Source: Euleptes europaea
Taxonomy: Eukaryota; Chordata; Lepidosauria; Squamata; Sphaerodactylidae
Reading direction: 5' to 3'
DNA: 64,000 nt
Assembly: GCF_029931775.1 (NCBI RefSeq)
Contig: NC_079312.1
Span: 10,733,821 to 10,797,820, forward strand
Shown here: piece by piece, positions 42,750 through 56,338 of the stretch
Position numbering within the stretch: position 1 is the first letter of the stretch
Layout: each line of letters starts with the position of its first letter
Program-made: the position numbers and the translations under genes
Notes under the pieces: generated by a model
Told to the model about the DNA's origin: nothing
Database searches by the model: none
The model's input: only the letters and a program-made list of their open reading frames with translations

Positions 42750-44695
42750 TGTCGCGGTTCGGGCCGTTAAGTGCCTACACTCTTAGAATGTACCATTTAC
42801 TGAGAAATGGAGTTATCTTATTCAGCGAGACACCACTAGACCGGAATCAACGGTTCCTAGAAACTTGTTATTGCTTCTAGGACATCTCTTGAACACGCCA
42901 ATAAATTTATAATAATGGACAAGAGTAGAAGTATATATAAAAAACACATTTATTTACATTATACAATATATGCTTTTTGGTTGCAAAGCCTTAAAATATC
43001 ATATAAGGAGAGACATCATTAGTCTTAAACATGTTTATGTAGCAAGTAATCATTCACATTCTCTATGCCTCCATAAAGGAGTATCTTAGTCAGAATATAC
43101 TCATAAAGTATCCTTAGTGCAATGCACCTTCATTCAGAATATAAGGTTACAGAAATCCTGTCAAAATATGGTTAATTCTTTGGAGAAAGATTTGGTTAGA
43201 AGCATCCTAACTTAAATCATTCAAAACATCATAACATTTTTGTACAGAAGACACACTATACCTTGCTGTGTCATCTGTGTCACCTGGAGTCCTTTAAAGA
43301 CTTCTATTAATATTCTTAACTGATCATCATTAAGATCAGGCATTGTGTATGTACATGCTATGCATGCTCTTTCTAGTTTTAGACAGCAATGCTGAATATA
43401 TAAATACTATGTGTTAGCTTAAAGCTATTTACAGTCTCTTTGACTGTGCCAATCTGTGTATGTGCATTGTGCATATCTCACAGAGTACAGAGAATCTCCT
43501 TTCCCTTCAGGAACTTCTCTGGTCTCTTGCTCTGAGGAGGTTCAGAAGTCCCTCTGTTAAGTAGAGGACGTTCTGACACAATCTCAGAGGTCTAGCTATT
43601 ATCCCTGTATTCAGGATGCTTCTTAGCATTGGTAAGCCAAATAGGCTTAGTTTGTAAGAATCCATAAATCTGATGGACTCTCAGTGTTCCAATACATGGA
43701 AAGATCACTGCACTTAGATTCCTATTCGAAGTATAGGAATTCTAAGGGTCTCTATCCTCTTCTAGGAATAGAGCAGTCTCACAAGAAGACTGTAAGTAAG
43801 ATATGTTGAAATATCCAGATCTTGATATTTCAAGATATCTCAGAACTACTGTCCACGCAAGAACAGAGTTTCAATGTTTTACATCTCAAGCCTTTTGAGA
43901 TGGAGGTACTACGCCAGACAGCTGCAGTCTGCCAGTCATAGCATTCTAAAATGCAAGCTGGACTGTGGCTGGTATTTATACAATTTCTAAACCCATTAAG
44001 AGTGAAGATTGTTCCTTTCTCCTCTTCCTGAGCCCTCGAAAGGGTACCTTTATTTCCCTTTCTTGTCCAAAACCAGGAGCTTAGTGGCTTCTTTTCCTGT
44101 CTTCTGATATCTTGTTGTCCAAATATGGACATCCTTCCCTTTCAGTCCTCTGTGCCTAAAGTATAAATCCTCATTTCTGAGTTACATGATCAAGTTACAT
44201 ATTTAATTTCTATACCATCCTCTTCGCTAGGACTATACGCATTAAATGAGACTACTTAGAAATCTGTAGCACAACGTTTAACTATATAACTCATGAAACA
44301 TAATTTTAGCTGACATTGTCACTTTGCAAAGTGTTTTGTTTACATTAGTTAGCAGGTTTGCATTCTGGCAAGATTACAGTAGAGCAAGGAAGCATATTAC
44401 TCTCATCGTTGAGAGAACTATAATGCCAACTATTCCAACTATTAATGCACTCTTAGTACATTAAGATTCTGACATCTGGCAGCTAAGTCAGAAAGATGAC
44501 TTTTACGCTGCCCCTTCAAGGGCAAGCCAGAGTAACTTTAGTAGTTAGCTTTGATTAGAGCTAACCTTGAGCTAGCCTGTCAGCATGACACAGACTTTCA
44601 TTATACATTACACAAACCTCTGTATGTGTATGATGTGTTTAAGCTCTATATGGAATTAATTCTGCACATGTTCACAAGATACCATGATCATGTCA
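42750..44695 (-). repeat. LTR (5' LTR in element orientation)
   Basis: 1.95 kb, nearly identical to 36524-38470; adjoins the tRNA-Arg primer-binding site. Confidence 0.88.
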
Positions 44696-45040
44696 GAGTC
44701 CTACCCAGCCTCTGTTGAGCTACCTTAAAGGGGATTAATCTCAGGGTTCCAGGTTCTGGACAGGGTGATTGAATCACCCAGGAGGGTTGGAAAGCCCGGT
44801 CTGTCCCTGATAGTGGGGAATGGTGTCCTGGCTTGCTGGGAAACTCTCAAAGACCTAAGGTTCCTTGGAAAGCACCCTGGTCATCAGCCGCCACCGCTCT
44901 GGGATCTCCTGCGAACATCTAGACTTGGCCTGCTGAGAAGGCATCCTTCTAGCGCAGGGCTAGCTCAGTAACAAAGTGACAGGGAAGAAACACTAGGAAG
45001 CAACTTATAATCAACTATGTAAGGTCCATGCCGTACAACG
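44696..45040 (+). other. End of duplicated block and intergenic spacer
   Basis: 44696-44722 (gagtcctacccagcctctgt...) is the last stretch paralogous to unit 0. Beyond it sequence is unique in the window, with nothing recognised. Confidence 0.5.
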
Positions 45041-45720
45041 TGTGGGAATGTCAGGTCTCAGCAACACGTTGCATTCCTGGTAATAAAGACTTTCCTCCAG
45101 ACGGTGCAGCGAGTTAAAAGTTTTATTTCAGCAAGTCAGCGAGTTCAGCAGATCATAGAAACATAAGGCTAGAATACAGACATGGGGAAATATCGGTACA
45201 TATATAGGGTAAATACAATTGGGTTGATTAGGTTAGAGAAACAAAGAAACAATACAGAATTTAACTACCGGCAAGTATTTAAGCAAACGCATACAGAAAA
45301 TAAACGTGCGCGTTAACTGGCTGATCTTCCCGGGCTCCATCATTGTTTTGTGGGACCCGGTATCAGATCAGCGATTTCCCGGGCTGGTCTCCAATGAGGT
45401 GCAGATCTTGGGAGGGAGACCGGGTGTAAACGGGGGGGGGGGGGGAGACCGAGTGCAAAAACTCCATTTTGTCCGAGGGGGAAACCATCTTGTTCTATAT
45501 CCGGGGCCGGCAGAGAGCCTATCTGACAGGGACAGAGATTCAGAGAAATAGAAGTGTGTGAAGTGAAGCCCAAAAGGGCTTTATATATTTGAAAAGGTTT
45601 ATTATTAAAGGGAGAGAAAAGGGGGATTGGATTGAAAAGGGGTGGGGAAAGGGCAGAACAAAATAGAGTTACACCTTAGAACACAGAGCACAGGATTCCA
45701 AAATAAATAGCAATACAGTT
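45041..45720 (-). mobile_element. Possible LTR-derived sequence
   Basis: On the - strand it ends with AATAAA-bearing sequence and ...gacattcccaca at 45041, and another TATA-like/AATAAA-like pair lies at 45570-45600. A poly-G tract is at about 45433. The family and left end are not determined; it may be one or two fossil LTRs. Confidence 0.35.
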
Positions 45721-46329
45721 GAGCTATAACAGCTAAGCCCACTTGACCTCAGCTGTAACAGGTTCCACAGAGCATGTACCGAGTTCCTTGCAGTAACAAA
45801 TGTTGGAGCGCGGGTCGCAAAAGTGCAGCTCCCGAGCCGCATCCGGCTCTTTGAGCCCTTGACTGTGGCTCTTTCCACGTGCGGGCGCATCAGGGCTGCC
45901 CCTACCAAGTGATCTATAGAGGCCTGGGTCAGGAGTAACGTGGTAGGGACAACTACGTTTCCTTCTCTGTGAGTCTGCCTTGCCATAAAGAACCTGGCTG
46001 TAGGAGGAGGACTTGAATCTGCATCCCCGGAGCTCCTTGCTGGGTGTTTCTCCCACCCCCTCCCACTCATGCCTGCATCACCCTCTTGCTGTGTCCTTCC
46101 TGTGGGCAACAGTGTGCTGATCTACGGCTGCATCAGGGCACCCTGGTGGGCCGCTTCCATCTCTGCCAGTCACAGGGATGTTTGTGCCGTGATTGGCGGA
46201 TGCTGACGGCATTTTTACCGATGCCAGTGGTATTGCTATGCTCTCCTCATCTTGGCATTGGACGTTTACTTTGATCTCCTCTACTAGGTAAGCACTGAAT
46301 TCCAACTAGGGTCCCCTCCCCAGCCCCTG
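45721..46329 (+). other. Intergenic sequence with hAT-like fragment
   Basis: 45800-45900 contains cccgagccgcatccggctct, a motif seen in old hAT-type repeats. The rest is unremarkable. Confidence 0.3.
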
Positions 46330-46545
46330 ACCAGCAACGTCTAGAGATTTTAAGTTTAAGCTGGCGTTGCAATCTCAAGGTGGGGCCTGGCGATCTCCTG
46401 GGATTATAACTGATCTCCAGACAGAGCGGACTCCGTGGCATTGTACTCTGCTGAGGTCTTTTCCAATCCCCAAATACCAACCCCGTCAGGATCCATTCCC
46501 AAATCTCCTGAAATCTCCCAACCCAGACCTGGCAACCCTAGTTTA
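46330..46545. repeat. Squamate interspersed repeat (gatctccag family)
   Basis: Contains ggtggggcctggcgatctcc, tgatctccagacagagcgga and ctggcaaccctag. Same family as 18555-18780. Confidence 0.6.
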
Positions 46546-46554
46546 GGCGGTTGT

Positions 46555-46790
46555 GGATTCAGATCCAGTCAAGACAGTGAGGGGTCTGAAGCCCTATGAG
46601 GAAAGGATGGAAAAGATGGGGATGTTTAGCCTGAAGAGGAGAAGACTGAGAGGGGACACGATGGCCAACTTCAAGTATTTGGAGGACCGTAATATACAGG
46701 ATGGTGGAGTTTGCAGCAAGAAGGGGAAAAACAGCAAAGGATCCCTTCCCTTCCCCATAGACTTGAGAAGCCACTCAGAATAAACAGCCC
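46555..46790 (+). mobile_element. CR1 fragment (+)
   Basis: Encodes LKPYEERMEKMGMFSLKRRR and GDTMANFKYLED, a CR1 ORF2 C-terminal piece. Confidence 0.8.
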
Positions 46791-46877
46791 TTTAAGATCC
46801 AAGCTTATGAAGGAACAGCTTTCATTGATTTTATTTGCTTTCCAGTTTGCCTTTCTCGCTGAGACTCAAAGTGGACA

Positions 46878-46925
46878 CACACACACACAACTTTTTTGGC
46901 AACGCTGTAGTTGTGTGTGTGTGTG
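46878..46925. repeat. (CA)n and (TG)n tracts in opposite orientation
   Basis: cacacacacacacac followed about 25 bp later by gtgtgtgtgtgtg, a potential small hairpin. Confidence 0.8.
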
Positions 46926-46944
46926 TTCCACTCTGAGTGTAAGG

Positions 46945-47306
46945 CAGGGGTTCCCAACCTCTTTGAGCCAACGGACGCTTCTGGAATTCTGACACAGCAT
47001 GGTGTGCGCATCCACAAAATGGCTACCACAAAATGGCTACTACAGGGGGCGGAGCCAGCCACAAAGTGGCTGCTGCAACTTATCTTCCGACATACCGGGA
47101 AGATCCTTGTGCTGTAGTCGTAGTCGCAGCCATAGCAATGTTTTTAAAAACTTGCACAAGCAATCAGCTCTTTCAACGGCCAGTCAGAAGCCTTCCTGTA
47201 CCAAAGGCTCATATGGCCCGTCCACTTTCCAAAAATACTTGGTAGGCGTGAGGAAATTTGTGGGCAGGCACCATGACGCCCACGGGCACTGCATCAGGGA
47301 CCCCTG
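46945..47306. mobile_element. Non-autonomous hAT-like element
   Basis: Left end CAGGGGTTCCCAACCT, right end AGGGACCCCTG, about 362 bp and non-coding. Flanks gtgtaagg and gtgtgaca share only part of an 8-bp duplication. It contains two caaaatggctac copies. Confidence 0.6.
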
Positions 47307-48177
47307 GTGTGACACATATAATACACAAAGGAATACTGTTGGATTGCAAAGTTAGAAAATCATGTATTGTTTTGTATTTACGTTATTTATCGTCCACCAT
47401 TCTCATATGGACTCAAGGTGGATTACGAACAGTAAGTCAATATAGTCATCAGGATGGGGACACACAATGCCATAGGAATTCGGGTTGTAGAACAAACCAG
47501 AAATCTAAAAACAGAACTGCTGCAAAGCGTAAGTATTAACGAGACACCTTAAATGATGCAAACGTTCCCCAGCAGGGCCCTAGTTTCAGCATGCTAAACA
47601 CCGTAGAATAAACCACAGTTCCTAATAATTGATCCACGTAACTTTGTGAACCATTTAGTACAGTGCACCTATATTGCCCCTGTAAAAAAACCCTCTTAAA
47701 TAATCCAGTATGGCATAGTTGGCAGAAAGCCAGGAGAGTGGGAGCCTTCATGACCTCCTCGGCAGGCCGTTCCACAATTGACGCAATTACACTGTTCTGA
47801 TGGCACTGAGTTCTAATTCTGCAATTCCATCCTCTACTTGGTTTGACATACTGCGTTGGATACTATTTTGAGCATTGTTTCTCAATTTTGTAATCCTCAT
47901 ATCCTTGTGTCCACCCACTCTTCCCTTTGATCTCCTGGACCCTTGTGTAAATTGAGTGTGTGGTTTTTCCTGTGTGTGTGTGTGTGAGTGCACAATCCAA
48001 ATTAATTTCAATAAAACATTTTAAAATTTATATAACACTTCTTTATTGACAGTCTTTCTGCTGGTGTGCTCATCATTTTAAAATTCCATAAAAAGATCCT
48101 GCACTCCAAACCTCTCGCTAAGCTACGTCTCCACAAGCTAATTCCCCCAACTAAATGCAAACTATCTAATTGGGGTA
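47307..48177 (+). other. Intergenic sequence
   Basis: 47375-47440 has a common squamate repeat motif (ctcatatggactcaaggtgg). No gene seen; short TG tract at about 47970. Confidence 0.35.
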
Positions 48178-48416
48178 AGAAGAAGAAGAGTTGGTTTTTA
48201 TATGCCAATTTTCTCACCTTTTACAGAGAATCAAACCGGCCTACAATTTCCTTCCTTTCCTCTCCCCACAACAGATACCTTGTGAGATAGGTGAGGCTGA
48301 GAGAGCTCGAAGCCCAAGGTCACCCCACCGCTCATGTGTTGGAGCGGGGAATCAAACCCGGTTCTCCAGATTTGAGTTCACCGCTCCTAAACACGACATC
48401 ACGCTGGCTCTCCCAA
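48178..48416 (-). mobile_element. tRNA-derived squamate SINE
   Basis: On the - strand, gccagcgtgatgtcgtgttt head, gggtttgattccccgct B box and tail ccaactcttcttcttctt. Same family as 3012-3330, more diverged. Confidence 0.75.
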
Positions 48417-49225
48417 GGCTGATCCTGCATTAAGCAGGGGGTTGGACTAGATGGCCGGTATGCACCTTCCAGCTCTGTGATTCTAAATGTCCCAAAATAT
48501 GCTTTATGAGGCACGGAGCCCAGAAGCTGCAACCAGAGAGAAAGGCATTGGTGAGAAACCTACTAGTTACTACTAGATGAACTCAAAAGTGGGGAAAAAG
48601 AAGCTTCCTGACTGAAATGTCTGGATTCGTCAAGCCTGGTTCACTTTGCTAATGAACATGGTGACTGTAATTAAAACATTCTGGGATGGGTTGAGGAAAA
48701 TACAAGAAGAATCTGTTAAAATATAGCAGCTGTTCATTATTTACCGGAATAAAATTAAGCCAGAAGAAAATGTGAGGGGAGAAATGCTGAGATGTAGCTA
48801 AAATGTACTAGAACTGGCATTGAATTATATTTGCAGTTAAGCTATACTTCCAATGTATTGTCCATTGTGTAATTAGTGTTTTTGTGCATCATGTTCTATT
48901 TCACCATTTTATGAATGTTACAAATGTGAAACCCAATATGTTTTTTTAAATCGAAAGAATAGTCTGCTAATGAACATGGTGACGACAATTCATATCTACC
49001 AGCTGGTATAAAGGAAAAAAGGATGAAATGGTACAAGAAACGTAAACATAACATGACAAGGCTAGCATCATGGGATGCTGTCCAAAGAAAAGGAAATTTG
49101 GAAATGTGTACATCTCATTGTGCCAGCTGAAAGATTTACAAAGCCAGTCATCACAAGGATAAAAACACTGAAGGGAAATCTACAATGATAAATGTAGTGG
49201 GATGCAGAGAGTATTTCAGCTTCCT
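48417..49225 (+). other. AT-rich intergenic sequence
   Basis: Nothing recognised. A short direct repeat, taatgaacatggtga, occurs at 48650 and 48967. Confidence 0.4.
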
Positions 49226-49760
49226 GTCATAAGAACATTAGAAAAGACATGCTGGATGAGACCAAGGCCCATCAGGTCCAGCAGTCTGTTCACACAGTGG
49301 CCAACCAGGTGCCTCTAGGAAGCCACAAACAAGATGACTGCAGCGGCACCATCCTGCCTGTGTTCCACCGCACCCAAAATAATAGGCATGCTCCTCTGAT
49401 ACAAGAGAGAATAGGTATGCAGCATGACTAGTATCCACTCTAACTAACAGCCATGAATACCCCTCTCCTCCATGAATATGTCCACTCCCCTCTTAAAGCC
49501 CTCCAAGCTGGCAGCCATCACCACATCCTGGGGCAGGGAGTTCCACAATTTAACCATGCGTTGTGTGAAAAAATACTTCCGTTTATCTGTTTTGAATCTC
49601 TCACCCTCCAGCTTTAGCAGATGACCCCGCCTTCTAGTATTATGAGAGAGGGAAGAAAAGCTTCTCCCTGTCCACTCTCTCCAAACCATACATAACTTTA
49701 TAGACCTCTATCATGTCTCCCCTCAGCCGCCTTCTTTCCAAGCTAAACATGTCTATGTAT
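49226..49760 (-). mobile_element. CR1 3' fragment
   Basis: ORF2 C-terminus (LLKLEGERFKTDKRKYFFTQ, WNSLPQDVVMAASLEGFKRG) plus 3' UTR and ttctaatgttcttatg end. Confidence 0.88.
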
Positions 49761-49774
49761 TAAAAACAGGAAGA

Positions 49775-49897
49775 ATCGCTCCTCGATGTTAAAGTTGCAA
49801 TTCACTGCCATCCCACTATTATAGCTGATCTCCAGGGGAAAGAGATCGGTTCCCCTGGAGAGAATGGCTGCTTTGGAGGGTGGACTCTATGTCATTG
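49775..49897. repeat. Squamate interspersed repeat (gatctccag family)
   Basis: Short piece: gctgatctccaggggaaaga, gagaatggctgctttggagg. It abuts the next CR1 end. Confidence 0.5.
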
Positions 49898-50235
49898 TTC
49901 ATAAGAACATAAGAAAAGCCATACTGGATCAGACCCAGGCCCATCAAGCCCAGCAGTCTGTTCAAACAGGGGCCAACCAGGTGCCTCTACGAAGCCCCCA
50001 AACAAGACGACGGCAGCAGCACCATCCTGCCTGTGTTCCACAGCACCCAAAATAATAGGCATGCTCCTCTGATACTAGAGAGCATAGGTATGCAGCATGA
50101 CTAGTAACCATTCGAACTTGTAGCCATGAATACCCCTTTCCTCTATGAACATGTTCACTCCCCTCTTAAAGCCTTCCAAGCTGTCAGCCATCACCACCAC
50201 ATCCTGTGGCTGGGAGTTCCACAATTGTAGCCGAC
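49898..50235 (-). mobile_element. CR1 3' fragment
   Basis: Second independent CR1 3' end, ttcttatgttcttat at 49899, 5'-truncated at about 50230 within PQDVVVMADSLEGFKRGVN. Confidence 0.85.
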
Positions 50236-50810
50236 TGATGTCCCTGTCTCCCCAGACTCTACTCCCAAGTGTCCAGAAATGTCCCCATCCAGGGCTGGCA
50301 ACCCTACAGCCTTTAGTATGCCGATGCCAGGAAAAACGGTCCTTCCCAGCAAGAGCAGAAAGGGCTGCAACAAACCCTAAACATGTGGGCAGAAATATTC
50401 CCCCGCCGCCTTCTGTCTCTTTTTCAGGATCGCTCCAGCCGGCCTCTCCTCGTGCAGTGGGGCCGCCAGGGGAAGCTGCCCCCCACCCCCAGAGAGCCAA
50501 GAAACCCCCTCTTTGCAAGGTTTTGCCTGGGAGTTGCTGCTCTCCAGAGGCCCATTTCTCCCACCCTTATTCTCCAAACCCAACCATGAAGCCCCCAGGC
50601 AGAGTTTGGAGGACTGAAACCCAGTCTGAAACCCAGTTTGGTCTGAAACCCAATCAGTGGGTTTCAGACCAAACCAAGCCTGAACTGACCCTAGAAGCTA
50701 AAAGGACGAAGCTGAGACGACAAGAGACCCCAGCCCCAGGAGAGCCAAGAAGCCCCCTCTGTCCAACGACTTTGTTCTGTTCCTCCCTCTGGGTCTGGTG
50801 GTCGCAGGGA
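50236..50810 (+). other. Region upstream of A promoter, unit 2
   Basis: Partly related to 15290-15500 and joined to unique sequence at 50580-50735. It becomes closely paralogous to unit 1 from about 50735. No gene seen. Confidence 0.45.
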
Positions 50811-50829
50811 ACTACATTTCCCACAAGGC
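50811..50829 (+). promoter_or_regulatory. ZNF143/THAP11-type promoter motif, A promoter of unit 2
   Basis: ACTACATTTCCCACAAGGC, 81 bp upstream of the first-exon ATG; one base differs from unit 1. Confidence 0.65.
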
Positions 50830-50909
50830 CTTGCGAGAAGCATTGAGGTCATCCTGCCTTTTCAGGAATGTGGGGGAGGGGGGGCGAGGGAGAAGGAGAT
50901 TTGGGCAAG

Positions 50910-50990
50910 ATGGAGCCCCTTGGGGTCTCTCCCCTTTCTGCCTCCCCCCGGCTGGAGGGAGGACCTGGCTTTTGCACGTCTGCAGGGGAG
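50910..50990 (+). CDS. First coding exon, A-type module of unit 2 KZFP
   Basis: ATG at 50910 opens 27 codons (MEPLGVSPLSASPRLEGGPG, then FCTSAGE) to donor GAG|gtgagtc, phase 0. It keeps length, frame and splice site of the unit 1 exon, with two residue changes (LLSG to PLSA). It joins the KRAB exon at 52239 in frame. The finger exon is not in the window. Confidence 0.75.
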
Positions 50991-53620
<2,630 letters not shown>

Positions 53621-53920
53621 CAGGGGTGGGGAACCTTTTTTCTGCCAAGGGCCATTTGAATATTGATAACATCGTTCGCAGCCCACACAAAATTATCAAC
53701 TGAAAAATTAGCCTGCTGTATTTGGTCAAAGGTTTAGCCAAGAGGCACGACCGGAGGCAGCTCTGAGTGTCTGCCACATAGAGCGACTCACTTTTGAGCT
53801 CTGCCGTTCCCAGCTGGGCCCAAGAGATTGAGGCAGGGCAGCATCCTTCTGAGCTAGAGATCTGCCAGGACCCATGAAGGGCCAGACCAAATGATTTCAC
53901 GGGCCTGACGTTCCCCCCTG
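53621..53920. mobile_element. Non-autonomous hAT-like element, 300 bp
   Basis: Ends CAGGGGTGGGGAACC and GACGTTCCCCCCTG form imperfect terminal inverted repeats. The 8-bp duplication ctgtacaa (53613-53620) / ctgtacag (53921-53928) flanks it. The empty site is intact in unit 1 at 18091-18099. Non-coding. Confidence 0.9.
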
Positions 53921-54524
53921 CTGTACAGGATGATTCCGATGTCAATCATGCTCTAGTAGACCTCTTCATTAGCAAGGTCATCTTGGCCCAGGTGACCTCC
54001 AGGAACCCCCGCTCCCTTCCTGTTATTATATATGGAAGCCCACTCCTTCTCGCTCCGCTTCCCAACCCCATAGTCCGCTGCAGTTGTTGTACCATATTGG
54101 TAGATGTGCACTTGCGATATTTAATGGTAGTTTCCATACTGAACAAGCAGCTCCTGAGATGACTGTACATCACATTTGGAATTCATTTTGAAATATATTA
54201 TTGGACTTAGTGTTTAAGTGTGTATAACAAAGAACACTACCTGTTGAATTTGCTTTTTGGTGGACTACTACAGTATAAACTGAGATTTATCAATTGTAAG
54301 CTTTCTGTTTCAGTTACAAGTGTTAAAAGTTGAAGTCTCAGTTGCATATGATTTGGAACTTTTCCTGGTGAATTAGCAACCTGTATATTGGTAATTTCAT
54401 TTATGGAGATACATGTTAGAAATCATTAACAAGAAACACTTCCAGACAGAGGGTACTACTTGACAGCTGTTTGCCTTTTGGATATTTTAGTGCCTTCATT
54501 CCCCTTTAGGATTACTGGTTCATC
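53921..54524 (+). other. Intron/intermodule sequence, unit 2
   Basis: 53929-54140 is paralogous to 18100-18290; 54180-54500 is AT-rich with nothing recognised. Confidence 0.45.
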
Positions 54525-55040
54525 TTGCTGGAGGGGCCTGGAGATCACACTGAATTACATCTGATCTCCAGACTACACAGATCTTCACTGATAAATTTTG
54601 CCCCAGAGTAACAGAATCATTCGTAACTGACAGTCGCCATGTCCCCAACGCCCTCGTACTGCAAGAGGTCTCATTAGACCTTTCCATATTGATAAATAAA
54701 GGATGAATGAAACTGGCCCTCAGCTCATGAAGCATAGGGCATTCCATGATCATATGTTCAATAGTTTCAACTTTATCACGTGAGCATCTACATGTTCTAT
54801 TTGAGTATGACACTTTTTTATATCTGCCCTCCAAAATGGCTCCTGCGGACAATCAGCTCTGTGCCCTTGTACAAGTGAGCTCCAGTCTACACCTATGACT
54901 ATCTCTGGAGAAAATGGCTCCTGCGAACGATCATCTCTAGGCCCTTATCCCCTGCTGAGGCCCGTTCCCTGCCCAAACTCCACCCTCCCTAGGCTGCACC
55001 CCCAAATCTCCAGGAAGGTCTCAACCCGGGTTTTACAAGC
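54525..55040. repeat. Interspersed repeat (gatctccag family) split by LINE fragment
   Basis: Repeat halves at about 54525-54575 and 54890-55040 flank an inserted LINE piece. Confidence 0.5.
54570..54850 (-). mobile_element. LINE C-terminal fragment (zinc-knuckle-like)
   Basis: The - strand encodes TCRCSRDKVETIEHMIMECP, a CxC...H...C block related to the METIEHVLLHCP end of the LINE at 21531. It interrupts the surrounding repeat. Confidence 0.55.
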
Positions 55041-56077
55041 CTAGCTCTGCCTTCTGAACAGAAGGTTTGCAGCAATAATAGAAGAAGAAAAAGCCTCAGA
55101 GATCATTCTTTCCTGGCAAACGGTAGGCCAAATTAGATACGTAACAAATGTCATAAAGCCTTTCCTCCCTTCGGTGACCCAAAGTGGCTTAAATGGTTGT
55201 TTTATCCACTTTATCTTCACCACAACCCTGCGAGGTAGGTTAGGCTAAGAACGTGTGCCAGGCCCCAGATCAGCCAGCAGTTTTCATTGGCAAAGTGGGG
55301 ATTTGGTCCTGGACCTCCGAGACCCTAGTCGGACAGTCTACCCACTGAACCTAAATAGCTCCGATAGCTCGGGGTAATCCCCCCCTCGTTTTTTCGTACA
55401 ATGGATATTTTCCACCCTCATGTTTCTGCTGTTTGCACTTTTGTGGCTTCCCGTGAGTAAACTTTGCTTCCTTTGCAAATAGTGGAGGGATGTCGTAGCG
55501 CTACTTTATGGCAGGACGGTCTGATTCAGTTCCTTTTTGGCCCTGCAAGCTGCATCGTCATGCTGAAGCGAGGGGCCCGTTTGGAGACCCCTCCTGGCTT
55601 CCTTTTTGGATGAGTGATGCCTTCCGCCATCAACCGTCGCTTCCATCAACCATCACTTTCAAGGCAAAAAGGACTGTGCCAGGGGTGGGGCCTGGGGATT
55701 AAGTGGTCCAGGATGTTCCCGATTCCTTCCATGTTTGACATGGCTTTTTTTGGGCAGGGGGAGCTCATTGTTACCCTATCCTCTGTCCCACACGCTTTCC
55801 TTTTTGTTCTTGTGGTATCAGCCTTCCCCTGATAAAAAAGACAAGATCTTCTTAGGGTAGGAAGTGTCCAGGGTTTGGGTTGCAGCTGTGTGGTAAGTTT
55901 TGTATTGAGCCTGAAGAGGACAGAGATCGCTGAAGCGGGGTTTCAGAAAACAGCAAATATGTATTTATTGCTATACATGTGAAGCTGCCCCACACAGTGA
56001 CAAACAACACAACCTTCTCTTCCACGTTCCCAAACACTTCAGGGTTTTTTTATTCTGTTTGGGTCTTGTTGCAGGGA
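55041..56077 (+). other. Upstream region of B promoter, unit 2
   Basis: Paralogous to 18781-19034 and 19940-20582; the CR1 at 19035 is missing here. 55190-55370 has an old MIR/L2-like core (cctgcgaggtaggttaggct). Confidence 0.5.
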
Positions 56078-56096
56078 ACGACATTTCCCAGAAGGC
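56078..56096 (+). promoter_or_regulatory. ZNF143/THAP11-type promoter motif, B promoter of unit 2
   Basis: ACGACATTTCCCAGAAGGC, same position as in unit 1. Confidence 0.6.
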
Positions 56097-56265
56097 CTTG
56101 CGAGCACCAGAGAAGTCATCCCTGCCTTTCCTAGGTATCCATGGAATAGTTTTTCCACAAGGCCGAGAAGGAAGTGCATGGAATGGGCAGTTCCACGGGG
56201 CCTCTCCTCTTTCTCATTTCCTCCGGCTGGAGGGAGAATTTGGCTCCTGCACCTCTGCAGGAAAG
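56097..56265 (+). other. First exon, B-type module of unit 2 (no in-frame ATG seen)
   Basis: Homologous to 20602-20770, ending at donor gaaag|gtgagttg. The frame LRLEGEFGSCTSAGK feeds phase 0 but has no ATG; ATGs at 56174 and 56179 are in other frames. Probably a leader exon, or translation begins elsewhere. Confidence 0.6.
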
Positions 56266-56338
56266 GTGAGTTGAGGATTTCATCAACCGCTTGAATAGGG
56301 GAGGGGAGAGGAAGTCTGTGTGAACGGGAGTGAAGGAG

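Larger units (their letters stand above)
36524..44695 (-). mobile_element. LTR retroelement, 8.2 kb, non-coding interior, tRNA-Arg primer site
   Basis: Two direct repeats of about 1.95 kb bound a 4.28-kb interior. Both repeats run TGTC...GTCA. On the - strand, the base run just inside the right LTR, TGGCGACCGCGGCAGGAC, is the complement of a tRNA-Arg(TCG) 3' end including CCA, so this is a primer-binding site and fixes the orientation. A purine-rich tract (ggagagggtg) precedes the other LTR. The LTRs differ at only about seven places, so insertion was recent. The interior has no long reading frame on either strand, so the copy looks whole at its ends but without coding capacity. A clean target-site duplication is not evident. 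The paralogous empty site is at about 14505-14512. Confidence 0.88.

Noticed and set aside
36524-44695. Segmental duplication or CRISPR-like direct repeats
   Set aside because: The repeats have TG/CA ends, a tRNA-Arg primer site and a purine tract, which fits an LTR element; the genome is clearly a vertebrate.
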